Source: an uncultured Prevotellaceae bacterium (GTDB taxonomy: Bacteria; Bacteroidota; Bacteroidia; Bacteroidales; Muribaculaceae). From it: a DNA stretch of 64,000 nucleotides. Positions 34,138-42,732 of this stretch are shown one piece after another. A model generated the notes under the pieces. That model did not search any database. It was not told the origin of the DNA and saw only the letters and a list, made by a program, of their open reading frames with translations. Where the stretch lies: contig CALEJB010000038.1 in assembly GCA_937898675.1 (NCBI GenBank), positions 1-64,000 on the forward strand. Direction: 5' to 3'. The stretch's first letter is position 1. The number at the start of each line of letters is the position of its first letter. The translations under genes were made by a program, and so were the position numbers.

Positions 34138-35262
34138 ATGGAAAAGCAATTGATTACCGACTGCATCAAACTCGGTTTCGGGTTGATGAGGCTGCCCAAG
34201 GCCGAGTGCAGTGACAAAATCGATGTGGAGCATGTGTCCCGCATGGTGGACGCTTTTCTTGCCGCCGGAGGCAAGTATTTTGACACGGCATTTGTCTATG
34301 AAGGCTCGGAGGAGGCTACCCGCAAGGCGCTGGTCGAGCGCCACCCGCGAGAGGGCTATTACCTCGCTTCCAAAATCAATGCGTCCGAGGTGACCGCCAA
34401 GACTGCCGAGGAGGCCAAGGCCGAGTTCAAGACCAGCCTGGAGCGCACCGGCGCGGGCTACTTTGACTTTTACCTGCTGCACGCCATCAGCCGCGACAAT
34501 GTGGACAGGTATGAGGACTTCGGCATTTGGGACTATGTCAAGGGCTTGAAGGATGAGGGCCTGGTCAAGCATTTCGGTTTCTCGTTCCACGACACGCCCG
34601 AACTGCTCGACGAGGTGCTGACCAAGCACCCCGAGGCGGAGTTTGTGCAGCTGCAGGTCAATTACTCCGATTGGGAGGACCCGCTCATTGAGTCGCGCCG
34701 CTGCTATGAGGTGGCGGTCAAGCACGGCAAGCCCGTGGTGGTGATGGAGCCCGTCAAGGGCGGCACCCTGGCCAGTCCGCCCGAGGCGGTGAAGGCGGTG
34801 TTCCGCAATGCCGACCCCCAGGCGTCGTGCGCGTCGTGGGCGGTGCGCTTTGCCGCCTCCCTGCCCGGGGTGATGGTGGTGCTGAGCGGCATGTCCAACG
34901 ACGAGCAGATGCGCGACAACTTGTCCTATATGAGCGACTTCAAGCCCCTGACCGATGCCGAGCAGGAGGTCATCGGGCACGCCCGCGACACGCTGATGTC
35001 GTTTGACCGCATTGCCTGCACCTCGTGCGCCTACTGCACGCCCGGCTGCCCCCAGGGCATCAACATCCCTGGCGTGTTCTCGGTGATGAATGTCTATAAG
35101 ATGTACGGCGTGCTCGAGGAGTCCCGCAAGGACTACAAGTGGCGCCACCGCGGCGCCAAGGCGTCGCAGTGCATCCAGTGCGGCCAGTGCGAGAGCGTCT
35201 GCCCCCAGCACCTGCCCATCATCACCCTGCTGGAAGAGGTGGTTGACACATTGGAGAAATAA
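34138..35262 (+). CDS. Aldo/keto reductase with C-terminal 2x[4Fe-4S] domain
   Basis: 374 residues. The N-terminal ~280 form an AKR barrel (GFGLMRLP, the catalytic Asp and Tyr in YFDTAFVYEGSEE, and a Lys in ASKI). The C-terminus binds two iron-sulfur clusters: CTSCAYCTPGCP and CIQCGQCESVCP. This is the common anaerobe group of ferredoxin-like oxidoreductases whose substrate is unknown. The next gene, an ECF S component, starts 23 bases later, and DUF1893 overlaps that, so these three form an operon. Confidence 0.9.
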   Translation: MEKQLITDCIKLGFGLMRLPKAECSDKIDVEHVSRMVDAFLAAGGKYFDTAFVYEGSEEATRKALVERHPREGYYLASKINASEVTAKTAEEAKAEFKTSLERTGAGYFDFYLLHAISRDNVDRYEDFGIWDYVKGLKDEGLVKHFGFSFHDTPELLDEVLTKHPEAEFVQLQVNYSDWEDPLIESRRCYEVAVKHGKPVVVMEPVKGGTLASPPEAVKAVFRNADPQASCASWAVRFAASLPGVMVVLSGMSNDEQMRDNLSYMSDFKPLTDAEQEVIGHARDTLMSFDRIACTSCAYCTPGCPQGINIPGVFSVMNVYKMYGVLEESRKDYKWRHRGAKASQCIQCGQCESVCPQHLPIITLLEEVVDTLEK

Positions 35263-35285
35263 TAACCTGGTAAAACGACTATACA

Positions 35286-35768
35286 ATGAAAACGACTAAC
35301 AACACTATCGCGTTGCAGTGGCTGGGCGTGCGCGACGCCAAGGCCTACCTGATGGCATCGCTGTTCGTTGCTGCGGGCATTGCGTTGCCGCAGTTGTGCC
35401 ACTTGATGCCGCAGGGCGGATTCATCTTCCTGCCCATCTATTTCTTTACGCTGATTGCGGCCTATCGTTACGGTCCCGCCGTGGGCTTGCTCACCGCGGT
35501 GCTGACGCCTGTGGCCAACAGCGCCTTGTTTGGCATGCCTGCCGCCGCCATGTTGCCGGTCATCATGGCCAAGGGCTCGATTCTCGCTCTGGCGGCTTCG
35601 TTGGTGGCACATCGGGCTGGCAAAGTGGCCCTGTGGGCCGTGGCGCTCGCCGTGGTGGTGAGCCAGGCGCTGGGTTTGGTGTTTGGCATACAGGACATCA
35701 TGCTGGGCTGGCCGGGCGTCCTGCTGCAAATCTTTGGCGGATGGGCCGTGCTCAAGGCTTGGAAATGA
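35286..35768 (+). CDS. ECF transporter S-component-like membrane protein
   Basis: 160 residues with five to six hydrophobic segments. The pattern (FLPIYFFTLIAAYRYGPAVGLLTAVLTPVANSALFGMPA) fits the S components of energy-coupling-factor vitamin transporters, which bind the substrate and borrow a shared energising module encoded elsewhere. No A or T subunit lies nearby and the vitamin cannot be named. Its stop overlaps the next start (ATGA). Confidence 0.75.
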   Translation: MKTTNNTIALQWLGVRDAKAYLMASLFVAAGIALPQLCHLMPQGGFIFLPIYFFTLIAAYRYGPAVGLLTAVLTPVANSALFGMPAAAMLPVIMAKGSILALAASLVAHRAGKVALWAVALAVVVSQALGLVFGIQDIMLGWPGVLLQIFGGWAVLKAWK

Positions 35769-36199
35769 CCGAATTGATTGAGATTTTGCATCGCGAGGAC
35801 TGCTCGCTGGTGCTGCGTGACGCGCAGGGCCATGTGAGGACGTTCTTCAAGCAGGGCGTGCGTGACCTCGAAGACCTGCTCGACCATGAGCCCGAGACCC
35901 TGCGCGGCGCGGCGGTGGCCGACAAGGTGGTCGGCAAGGCTGCTGCGGCGATGATGGCCCACGGCGGCGTGCGCGAGGTGTACGGCGAGGTGATGAGCCG
36001 CAAGGCCTTGCCCATGCTGGAGCAGGGCGGCATAGCCTTCTCGTGGGGTGAATTGATTGACGCCGTTGTCATTCCCGAGGGGGACGCGCGTTGCCCGCTG
36101 GAGACGATTGTCGGGCCCGCCGGCACGCCCGGGCAGGCCGTCAGCCTGCTGCGCGAGCACTGGGCCGAGATGCGGCGCAAAAATGAGAAATCGAGTTAA
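35765..36199 (+). CDS. DUF1893 family protein
   Basis: 144 residues starting at an ATG that overlaps the previous stop. DUF1893 features are present: CSLVLRDAQGHVRTFFKQGVRDL at the N-terminus and GAAVADKVVGKAAAAMM, as in proteins related to cytidine-deaminase folds. The function is unknown. It closes the operon with the aldo/keto reductase and the ECF S component. Confidence 0.82.
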   Translation: MTELIEILHREDCSLVLRDAQGHVRTFFKQGVRDLEDLLDHEPETLRGAAVADKVVGKAAAAMMAHGGVREVYGEVMSRKALPMLEQGGIAFSWGELIDAVVIPEGDARCPLETIVGPAGTPGQAVSLLREHWAEMRRKNEKSS

Positions 36200-36237
36200 A
36201 AACCGGGCGGGCTGATGGCTTTTAGGCGAAAATGTTG

Positions 36238-36245
36238 TATCTTTG
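36238..36245 (+). promoter_or_regulatory. -7 box of dnaX
   Basis: TATCTTTG, 21 bases before the ATG at 36267. It overlaps the upstream extension of the open frame and so fixes the dnaX start. Confidence 0.55.
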
Positions 36246-36266
36246 CAAGTAAAACGAATCATCGCT

Positions 36267-38021
36267 ATGAGTGAAAAATATATCGTATCGGCGCGCAAGT
36301 ACAGGCCCTCGACGTTCAGGAGCGTGGTTGGCCAGCAGTCGTTGACCCACACGTTGAAGACCGCCATCGCCAGCGGCCGTCTGGCGCATGCCTACCTGTT
36401 CTGCGGCCCGCGCGGTGTGGGCAAGACCACATGCGCCCGCATTTTTGCCAAGACCATCAACTGTGAGCATCCCACCGACCAGGGCGAGGCCTGCAACGAG
36501 TGCCCCTCGTGCCAGGCGTTCAACGAGCAGCGCTCCTACAGCGTCATCGAGCTGGATGCCGCCTCCAACAACAGCGTGGACAACATCCGCGACCTCACCG
36601 AGCAGGTGCGCATCCCGCCTCAGACGGGCCGTTACCGCGTGTTCATCATCGACGAGGTGCACATGCTCTCGCAGGCGGCGTTCAACGCTTTCCTCAAGAC
36701 GCTCGAGGAACCGCCCGAGTATGCCATCTTCATCCTTGCCACCACCGAGAAGCAAAAGGTGATTCCCACCATCCTGTCGCGTTGCCAAATTTATGACTTC
36801 GCCCGCATCACCGTGCCCGACATCGTGCAGCAGTTGCAATATGTGTGCGAGCACGAGGGCATCGAGGCCGAGCCCGCCGCGCTCAATGTCATTGCCCAAA
36901 AGGCCGACGGAGCCATGCGCGACGCGCTGTCCATCTTTGACCAGGTGGCCGCCTCCACCGAGGGGCACATCACCTACCAGAGCACCCTCGACAACTTGAA
37001 TGTGCTGGACTATGACTACTACTTCCGCCTGGTGGACACCTTCCTGGCAGGCGATGTGATGCAGGCCTTGCTCATCTACAAGGAGATACGCGACAAGGGG
37101 TTTGACTCGCAGTTCTTTGTCAACGGACTGGCGCAGCACCTGCGCGACCTGATGGTGGCCAGCACCCCCGAGACCCGCAAGTTGCTTGAGATGAACGACG
37201 AGGTGGCGGCGCAATATGGCGTGCAGTCCGCACGGCTGTCGCCCGCATTCTTCTACCGCGCGCTGGACCTGTGCAACGCGTGCGACCTCAATTACCGCAA
37301 CGCCAGCAGCAAGCAGTTGCTGGTGGAACTCACGCTCATCAAGCTGTGCCAGATTGTCCAGCCACAGCAGCCACAGCCTCAACAGCCCGCATTAAAGAAA
37401 GTGGCGACCGCCGCTGCCACACCAGCGCCAGCGCCCACGCCGGCCCCGCAGCCCCAGGCTGCCGCACCGGCTCCCGTTCCCGCGCCCCAGGCAACGGCTC
37501 AACAGGCACCGCCACCCGCCGCTCCTCATCCGGCCCAGGCGCACGCCGCCCCGGCAGCCCGCCCCGTGGCCAGCAGCATGCCGCGCATCATGGTGAACGT
37601 GGCACAGCCCAAGGCCGAGGCGCCCAAGGCAGGCCCGGCCGCAGCCAAGCGCGAGCAGGCGTTCACCGCCGGGCAACTGCAGGCAGCGTGGACCGAATGT
37701 GCAAAGCATTACTCCCAAGAAAAGGCCTTGCAGACCACCATGGGATATGCCGTGCCCCAGCCCGGCAGCGACGGCGTGCACTATGTCGTCACCGTGGGCA
37801 GCGCCAACGAGCAGCGCAACATCGAGGAACACAAGGCAGCCTTGCTGGCCAGCCTGCGCAATGCCGTGAACAACGATAACCTGGAACTGGATGTCGTGGT
37901 GACCGACACGCCCATCGACACGCCCAAAATCCTCTCGCCGCGCGAAGTGGTGGAGCAAATCAGGTCGCACAATCCCGACTTCGACAAGTTTATCAAAGAC
38001 TTCGACCTGGGCCTGGCGTGA
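36267..38021 (+). CDS. dnaX: DNA polymerase III subunit gamma/tau
   Basis: 584 residues starting MSEKYIVSARKYRPSTF. It is the ATPase of the replicative clamp loader. AAA+ motifs: Walker A GPRGVGKTT, a zinc module with four Cys (CEHPTDQGEACNECPSCQ), Walker B IIDEVHMLS, and the sensor in LSRCQIY. After the conserved collar (to about residue 365) there is a Pro/Ala/Gln-rich linker of ~100 residues and then a tau-like C-terminal domain. I see no obvious slippery A-run for a gamma-form frameshift. The end overlaps the convergent CotH gene by 29 bases. Confidence 0.95.
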   Translation: MSEKYIVSARKYRPSTFRSVVGQQSLTHTLKTAIASGRLAHAYLFCGPRGVGKTTCARIFAKTINCEHPTDQGEACNECPSCQAFNEQRSYSVIELDAASNNSVDNIRDLTEQVRIPPQTGRYRVFIIDEVHMLSQAAFNAFLKTLEEPPEYAIFILATTEKQKVIPTILSRCQIYDFARITVPDIVQQLQYVCEHEGIEAEPAALNVIAQKADGAMRDALSIFDQVAASTEGHITYQSTLDNLNVLDYDYYFRLVDTFLAGDVMQALLIYKEIRDKGFDSQFFVNGLAQHLRDLMVASTPETRKLLEMNDEVAAQYGVQSARLSPAFFYRALDLCNACDLNYRNASSKQLLVELTLIKLCQIVQPQQPQPQQPALKKVATAAATPAPAPTPAPQPQAAAPAPVPAPQATAQQAPPPAAPHPAQAHAAPAARPVASSMPRIMVNVAQPKAEAPKAGPAAAKREQAFTAGQLQAAWTECAKHYSQEKALQTTMGYAVPQPGSDGVHYVVTVGSANEQRNIEEHKAALLASLRNAVNNDNLELDVVVTDTPIDTPKILSPREVVEQIRSHNPDFDKFIKDFDLGLA

Positions 38022-39372
38022 GCGGTGCCGAGGCATCGCCCCACTGGCTGTTGAGCCATTCGGCCTTCATGTGGAACGACGGGCGGGCGAACTGGTTGAG
38101 CCGCGCGGTGTTATTGTCGCTGGAATACTGCGGCCATCGCGCATAGTCGGCTGCGCACGCCTGTTCAATCCGTGCGGCAAAGGCGTCCATATAGGCATCC
38201 ATTGTGGGGTAAACCTCATCGTAGAACCGCTTCCAGTGATATCGCACACGCTCCTGGAAATGAGGGAATCTGGCGATTTCGCCTATCCACCGCGAGCGGC
38301 AGTAGCTTGGCATGTTCTCATAGATGAAGTCGTCGAAAGCGTAGGTATTGCTCCAGCGGTGGAACGAGGTGCCGCAGTCCCACAGGGGGCCGAAGATGAG
38401 CTTGGTGCCGTTGCCCTGTTGCTTGTGCATGTAACAGCTGCCCGAGAACGCCTCGGGGTTGTCAACCACTTCCTGCACAATATAATATATGGCGAGAGAG
38501 TCGATGTCAATATACTGCTCCCACAGGCGGCTATCCTTGTCCTGGGTGTAGATTGCCGCATCGGCGCTGAGCAGGAACGACGTGATGTAGTCGCGCTGCG
38601 CGCCGCTCAACACTTCGGGCGAATGCGGGGTGACCCAAAACGGCATGCCGTTGCCCTCGGTGAACGTGATGTTGTCAGGCTCGACGTAATTGTCGATTTC
38701 TAGCAGCCAGCCGCCGGTGACCTTAGCCGGGTCGGTCTCGTTGTCCTGCTGTTCTGCGATGTTGACGCGGTCCTTGGCAACGCGTATTTTCTCGGCGAGG
38801 AAATACAGCCCGATGTACTCGCCGTTGAGCACTACCTCGACAGGCTCAAGCCGGGGGTTCCACGCCATGCCCATGCGGCGGCCTATCTCAAACGGCAGCG
38901 CGTCGTTCATCTTGCCCATCCAGTACTCGGCGTTGGCCAGCAGCACCCAGTGCTTGCTCTTGGGCATGCCCAGCAGGTTGCGCTTGTTGTTGAGCTTGAG
39001 GCGGTAAGGTTTCTTCTCCAGATTGGTCCAGGTGGCATTGCCGTGACCCTTGATAAGCATGGTGTCGGGTTCCCGAGACGAACCGATGGACTCATAGCCT
39101 TCCAAGCCAAGCGCGTCAATCCACCAGAGGGCTTGAATGTATTCCTCCTTGCTCACTATCTTGCTGCCGCCGGCGGTGTTGATGTGCAGCACAGGCAAAG
39201 TTCCTGAATATGTTACTGGATTGCGGTCATGCGCCTGGGGTCTGTTTGAACCGCCCTCGGGCTCATAGACAGACCGCTCACTGCACGCTGCCAGCAACAA
39301 TGACATTACGGCCAATGCCGCCCAGGCGGCCTTGCGGCCTGCCAGGGGGTGGCAAATATTTCTGTTACTCAT
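37993..39372 (-). CDS. CotH-family protein (secreted kinase-like), lipoprotein
   Basis: 459 residues with a lipoprotein signal (lipobox LLAAC, Cys30). The CotH fold is recognisable: LHINTAGGSKI, IKGHGNATWTNLEKKPYRLKLNNKRNLLGMPKSKHWVLLAN with the conserved nucleotide-site Lys, EVVLNGEYIGLYFLAEKIRV, GGWLLEIDN, and the metal-binding FGPLWDCGTSF near residue 325. CotH proteins of spores phosphorylate Ser residues of partner coat proteins; surface members of Bacteroidales are uncharacterised. I start at 39372; its ATG overlaps the stop of a short upstream remnant (39365-39568), suggesting a lost operon partner. It overlaps the dnaX end. Confidence 0.85.
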   Translation of the reverse strand: MSNRNICHPLAGRKAAWAALAVMSLLLAACSERSVYEPEGGSNRPQAHDRNPVTYSGTLPVLHINTAGGSKIVSKEEYIQALWWIDALGLEGYESIGSSREPDTMLIKGHGNATWTNLEKKPYRLKLNNKRNLLGMPKSKHWVLLANAEYWMGKMNDALPFEIGRRMGMAWNPRLEPVEVVLNGEYIGLYFLAEKIRVAKDRVNIAEQQDNETDPAKVTGGWLLEIDNYVEPDNITFTEGNGMPFWVTPHSPEVLSGAQRDYITSFLLSADAAIYTQDKDSRLWEQYIDIDSLAIYYIVQEVVDNPEAFSGSCYMHKQQGNGTKLIFGPLWDCGTSFHRWSNTYAFDDFIYENMPSYCRSRWIGEIARFPHFQERVRYHWKRFYDEVYPTMDAYMDAFAARIEQACAADYARWPQYSSDNNTARLNQFARPSFHMKAEWLNSQWGDASAPLTPGPGRSL

Positions 39373-39568
39373 ACAAATTAGTGAAGACATTATTCTTGTG
39401 TATGGTGCGCATCGCGCTCTGCAGATAGGTGTACATTGACGAATTGGTAAGGTTGTCGAAAATGTTATCGCAGCAGATGAGTTTCATCGACTGGATGTTG
39501 TTCCCGCTACCCGATGTGCCTGTGAAATAGATGTGTCCATAGGCCGTCGTGTGATGCGAACATCCGAT
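39365..39568 (-). pseudogene. Possible 3' remnant of a gene upstream of the CotH gene
   Basis: On the minus strand an open frame of about 66 codons follows a stop at 39569-39571 and ends in a TAA that overlaps the CotH start (ATGAGTAA), as in translationally coupled operons. It reads as plausible protein (TAYGHIYFTGTSGSG ... MYTYLQSAMRTIHKNN) but has no good start; the first ATG (39487) leaves 40 residues. I do not recognise the family. Confidence 0.35.
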
Positions 39569-39668
39569 TCATTGACATGTGCAGAATTGACGGTGTGTTG
39601 AATTGCGCCATCCCCGTTGTCTGTTGCAGCCTTTTTATTTTAATTGGCGTACGAAAAAACTCAATTTT

Positions 39669-40430
39669 TTACTTGTCGTGCACCGGGCGGATGGACATGT
39701 GGAAGGCCCTCACGTGGTCGCGAAAGGCGCAACTTCCATCTGCCCCGCCCCATATTACGCACCACGAGGTCACTACTCCGGGATTGATGTCATAGCCTCG
39801 TAGGCTACTCTTCTTCCAACTCACGTCTGCTGTCCAGTAAAAGGCATAGCTGTTAACATGGGCAGGGCCTCCGAGAAACCTGTTGTGCTTATCATCTGTG
39901 GGGTCGGTGTATAATCCTGCGATTGGAATGGCGGTGCTGTTGCCATTGGGGCCTGTCACCTCATACCAGCTGTGGCCGCCTTGTTCCAGCATGGTCCAAT
40001 GGCACTTTGTCGCCAGCTCCAACATTTCGTTATAGGAGGGCATGCGCCACCCGTCACCCCAGTGGACGGCCACGACATCCAGATCAGTGCCGCCGATATT
40101 GTTCGGGGGAATCTTGCCGCCGTAGTTGTCGGTGTTCCAGGTATAGCCATTTTCGTTATAGCCGATGCCCTCTCCCGACCACAACGCGCCCGTCGGGTCG
40201 CCCCAGGCGAAATAGCCGCCGTAATCCGTGGGCGAGTTGGCGCCCAGGTTGCAGCTCGACCACAGCACCGACAGGCCCAGGTCCACAGCCTCGACGGCGT
40301 CAGACTTTTGAAGATTATACACAGGCGGTTCGGTGATGACATCGGGTTCGTCATCGTTGCCGCATCCGGTCGCCGTTATCAGGAGGGCAGCCATTGCGAA
40401 TAAATAATTGAAAGTTTTCATCATTTTCAT
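39669..40430 (-). CDS. FISUMP-type secreted lipoprotein, paralogue 2
   Basis: 253 residues with a lipoprotein signal (lipobox TATGC). The body is a FISUMP-like domain (related to the formylglycine-generating-enzyme/C-type-lectin fold): EAVDLGLSVLWSSCNLGANSPTDYGGYFAWGDPTG, WGDGWRMPSYNEMLELATKCHW, VTGPNGNSTAIPIAGLY, and a C-terminal FHMSIRPV. I start at 40430; the frame continues upstream into the previous gene. It is a tandem paralogue of the gene at 40435-41595, which lacks no core motif. The role is unknown; such surface proteins of Bacteroidales may bind ligands or sugars. Confidence 0.8.
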   Translation of the reverse strand: MKMMKTFNYLFAMAALLITATGCGNDDEPDVITEPPVYNLQKSDAVEAVDLGLSVLWSSCNLGANSPTDYGGYFAWGDPTGALWSGEGIGYNENGYTWNTDNYGGKIPPNNIGGTDLDVVAVHWGDGWRMPSYNEMLELATKCHWTMLEQGGHSWYEVTGPNGNSTAIPIAGLYTDPTDDKHNRFLGGPAHVNSYAFYWTADVSWKKSSLRGYDINPGVVTSWCVIWGGADGSCAFRDHVRAFHMSIRPVHDK

Positions 40431-40434
40431 TTTT

Positions 40435-41595
40435 TTATTGGTTCGGTTGATTGTCTTCTGGTTTGATGCGCACCGGGCGGATGGACATGTGGAAGGCTCG
40501 CAGGTGTTCATTAAATATGTTCAGGCCCGTCAAGTCGCCTCGTCCAGCAGCACACACAAACATCCATGCGGTAGCCACCCCCTGATGAATGCCATAGCCC
40601 CTGGTTGTTGAGGTGCCCGGATATTTGCAAATGGTTGATGTCCAATACCATCCCGAGGAGTTGGTGTTATAGGGACCATCCATCAAATAGGAGTAGGTTT
40701 TATGAGAGGTTATGGAGTAAAGCCCGGACAGCGGAATAATGATGCTGTTGCCGTTGGGACCGATGACCTCATACCAGTTGCGGCCATCCTGTGAACGCAG
40801 TTTCCACTCGCAATTTTGGCTCAATTCCAATGCTTCGGCAGCGCTTGGAGTGCGCCATTCATTTCCCCAATGCTGTGTCACAACGTCAAGGTTGGTGCCG
40901 CCAATATTTTCCGGGGGATTGATGCCGCCGTAGTGGTTGGTTTCCCACATGAAAGCGCCCGCCTGCATGTAAATGCCGCTTCCGTCCCATAGCGTGCCCG
41001 ACGGGTCGCCCCAACCGAAGTAGCCGCCATAGTCCCCGGGTTTGGAGGCGCCCAGGTTGCAGTTGGCCCACAGCACCGACAGGCCCAGGTCCACAGCTTC
41101 GAGCCCTTCGGGCTTATCAAGCGAGAAGGTGGGCGACGCGGGTGCGTCCGGGTCATCTGGCTCGATGTCCTTGAGGGTGCGGAACTGGTAGGTCTTGAGT
41201 ATCGTGCTTTCCTTGGAAACACCGTTCTCCATCTTACTGCGGACAATCTGCACAAAGCACACTGTCTGGCCTGAATATTGAGTATGGGACGACGCGTAAT
41301 CATTATATATGCTGTCGCATTTCCAAAGCAGTGACGCCTCGATGTCCGTAGAGTTTTGCTGCGGATCATAAGCCCCCACAACGGCCTGAATGCGTTTGAC
41401 CGTCGTTGATATCACACTCTCTGACCCGCTTGCAATAGCGCCTTCGGCCTCAGCGTTGTCGGACAACTCAAGCGGCACCTGGGACTGAATCAGCATATAG
41501 TACTTGTATGTCGCCGCAGGCTCATCGTCACTCCCGCACGAGGCGGCCAGCAATAACAACATGGCGAAAAAAGAAATATACCAAAGATGTTTCAT
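40435..41595 (-). CDS. FISUMP-type secreted lipoprotein, paralogue 1
   Basis: 386 residues with a lipoprotein signal (lipobox LAASC). An N-terminal domain of ~140 residues (YKYYMLIQSQVPLELSD ...), absent from paralogue 2, precedes the FISUMP domain (EAVDLGLSVLWANCNLGASKPGDYGGYFGWGDPSG to FHMSIRPV). The FISUMP regions of the two genes are clearly related at protein level and share stretches of nucleotide identity (for example near the FHMSIRPV end), indicating tandem duplication. I start at 41595. A minus-strand -7 box TAATTTTG is at 41623-41630. The second copy begins 4 bases after this stop. Confidence 0.82.
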   Translation of the reverse strand: MKHLWYISFFAMLLLLAASCGSDDEPAATYKYYMLIQSQVPLELSDNAEAEGAIASGSESVISTTVKRIQAVVGAYDPQQNSTDIEASLLWKCDSIYNDYASSHTQYSGQTVCFVQIVRSKMENGVSKESTILKTYQFRTLKDIEPDDPDAPASPTFSLDKPEGLEAVDLGLSVLWANCNLGASKPGDYGGYFGWGDPSGTLWDGSGIYMQAGAFMWETNHYGGINPPENIGGTNLDVVTQHWGNEWRTPSAAEALELSQNCEWKLRSQDGRNWYEVIGPNGNSIIIPLSGLYSITSHKTYSYLMDGPYNTNSSGWYWTSTICKYPGTSTTRGYGIHQGVATAWMFVCAAGRGDLTGLNIFNEHLRAFHMSIRPVRIKPEDNQPNQ

Positions 41596-41622
41596 GACTT
41601 CTAAAAAATTAATTATTGAGCA

Positions 41623-41630
41623 CAAAATTA
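41623..41630 (-). promoter_or_regulatory. -7 box of the FISUMP operon
   Basis: Minus-strand TAATTTTG, 28 bases before the ATG at 41595. No -33 TTTG at the right distance. Confidence 0.45.
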
Positions 41631-41665
41631 TGCGCCTTGAAAACATGTTGAGATTCTTCAAACAT

Positions 41666-42046
41666 TCATTGACAAAGTATTGTCTCACTTATACAAATTT
41701 GCGAATCTTCGCATCCATTGCTTTGCTGACAGATTTCACCTTTCGACTCTTGGCATATATCAATAGATAATGGATGAGTAATACAACACTTGGTGTCTAT
41801 ATTGCCTGAAGCCTCGCAACATTGATCGTTATCTGATTGAGTTTCTGGACAGACATTAGTGCACAAGCATGTATTGTCTCCTGTTAATAGGCACAGGTCT
41901 CCAGTACCTGGGTCTGCGCTTGTATTACAATCAGGAAATGTTGGGGGGCAATGATCTGATACCTCTCTGCCACCATTCTGGCTGCCAGTTAGATTTGTCA
42001 CCACTTTTGGGGACAGCAATAAATCCTTTTTGTCTAATTTTTTCAT
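41666..42046 (-). CDS. Cysteine-rich peptide with RiPP-like leader
   Basis: 126 residues, no signal peptide. The first ~26 residues (MKKLDKKDLLLSPKVVTNL ... then GSQNGG) look like the leaders of Bacteroidetes ribosomally made peptide precursors (KKL-x-L-x-K-x-V-x-x-L, ending in GG), which are cleaved after the double glycine during export by C39 transporters. The remaining ~100 residues hold 15 Cys, including CC pairs, and many Ser/Thr/Asp. No modifying enzyme or C39 transporter is in the window, so whether the product is a modified peptide, a disulfide-rich peptide or something else is open. GC content is lower than in neighbours, and the gene follows the DUF3244 remnant. Confidence 0.6.
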   Translation of the reverse strand: MKKLDKKDLLLSPKVVTNLTGSQNGGREVSDHCPPTFPDCNTSADPGTGDLCLLTGDNTCLCTNVCPETQSDNDQCCEASGNIDTKCCITHPLSIDICQESKGEICQQSNGCEDSQICISETILCQ

Positions 42047-42147
42047 ATTGTTATAAGTTTAAGTATTTGTGATATAAGACTTTGTTAAAAAAAGCTAAAT
42101 GGAGCCCAAGCCCTTCATAGGAGCACCATAGCTGCATATATCAGACA

Positions 42148-42505
42148 TTACCATTTATATTTCAGCTTTTTTAACCTCCTTTCTATAATGACGACAGTGT
42201 AGTCACCAACGGGCAAATTTGATACGTTAATACTGTCACCATAGCCTTCCACCTGAGTTGAGATGAGAGGCGTTGTGTATCCCGTCAGGTAAAAATCCAC
42301 ATAATAATCCAGCAAAGCCGTCAGCAACAATAATGATTTCGTTACAATCACTATCATAATACATTTCGGGCATATCTGCTGGTAAATAATACTCAGAATG
42401 AGCACCTCCATGACGCTTTACCGAGATAGCAATTTGCTCATTGCCTGCAAAAAGTAACAACGATGTATAAATAAATAATAGTATAGAGGAAATAATGCGT
42501 TTCAT
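42148..42505 (-). pseudogene. DUF3244 secreted protein gene, frameshifted
   Basis: Two overlapping frames join into one protein. From 42505 the first frame gives a signal peptide (MKRIISSILLFIYTSLLLFA) and the start of a DUF3244-type domain through EIIIVADGFA; the second frame resumes with DYYVDFYLTGYTTPLISTQVEGYGDSI and SNLPVGDYTVVI, the typical end. Removing one of the two C at 42309-42310 restores a single frame. Either the gene is broken or the base is an assembly error. DUF3244 proteins are small exported proteins of unknown function. Confidence 0.75.
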
Positions 42506-42541
42506 GTTGAGATTGTTTATTTGTACATTTTTGTTACGGTG

Positions 42542-42573
42542 CAAAGTTATCTTGAATAATGTAAACACCCAAA
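42542..42573 (-). promoter_or_regulatory. Consensus promoter of the DUF3244 / cysteine-rich peptide unit
   Basis: Minus-strand -7 TAACTTTG (42542-42549) and -33 TTTG (42570-42573), spacing exactly 20 bp. The -33 box lies inside the palindrome at 42565-42584. Confidence 0.75.
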
Positions 42574-42584
42574 TTTTTGGGTGT
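42565..42584. promoter_or_regulatory. Operator-like palindrome over the -33 box
   Basis: ACACCCAAA-TT-TTTGGGTGT, a perfect 9-bp inverted repeat. Related half-sites recur upstream of the divergent regulator: CCCAAATGGG at 42656-42665, GGGTGT at 42663-42668 and TTTGGGCA at 42681-42688. Confidence 0.6.
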
Positions 42585-42720
42585 AACATTATCAAGTATC
42601 ACAAAATGTTTTCTATTGATTTTCAACAAGTTACAAATATTACATGTAACGTTTGCCCAAATGGGTGTAAATGCACCATTTTTGGGCATCAATTTGTCTC
42701 ATTTATTCACTTTTCTTTAC

Positions 42721-42728
42721 TAATTTTG
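42721..42728 (+). promoter_or_regulatory. -7 box of the TPR regulator gene
   Basis: TAATTTTG ends only 4 bases before the ATG at 42733, implying an mRNA with almost no leader. Confidence 0.55.
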
Positions 42729-42732
42729 CAGT

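Noticed and set aside
36267..38021. Programmed frameshift in dnaX
   Set aside because: No A-rich slippery run followed by a hairpin is visible near the end of the ATPase/collar region.
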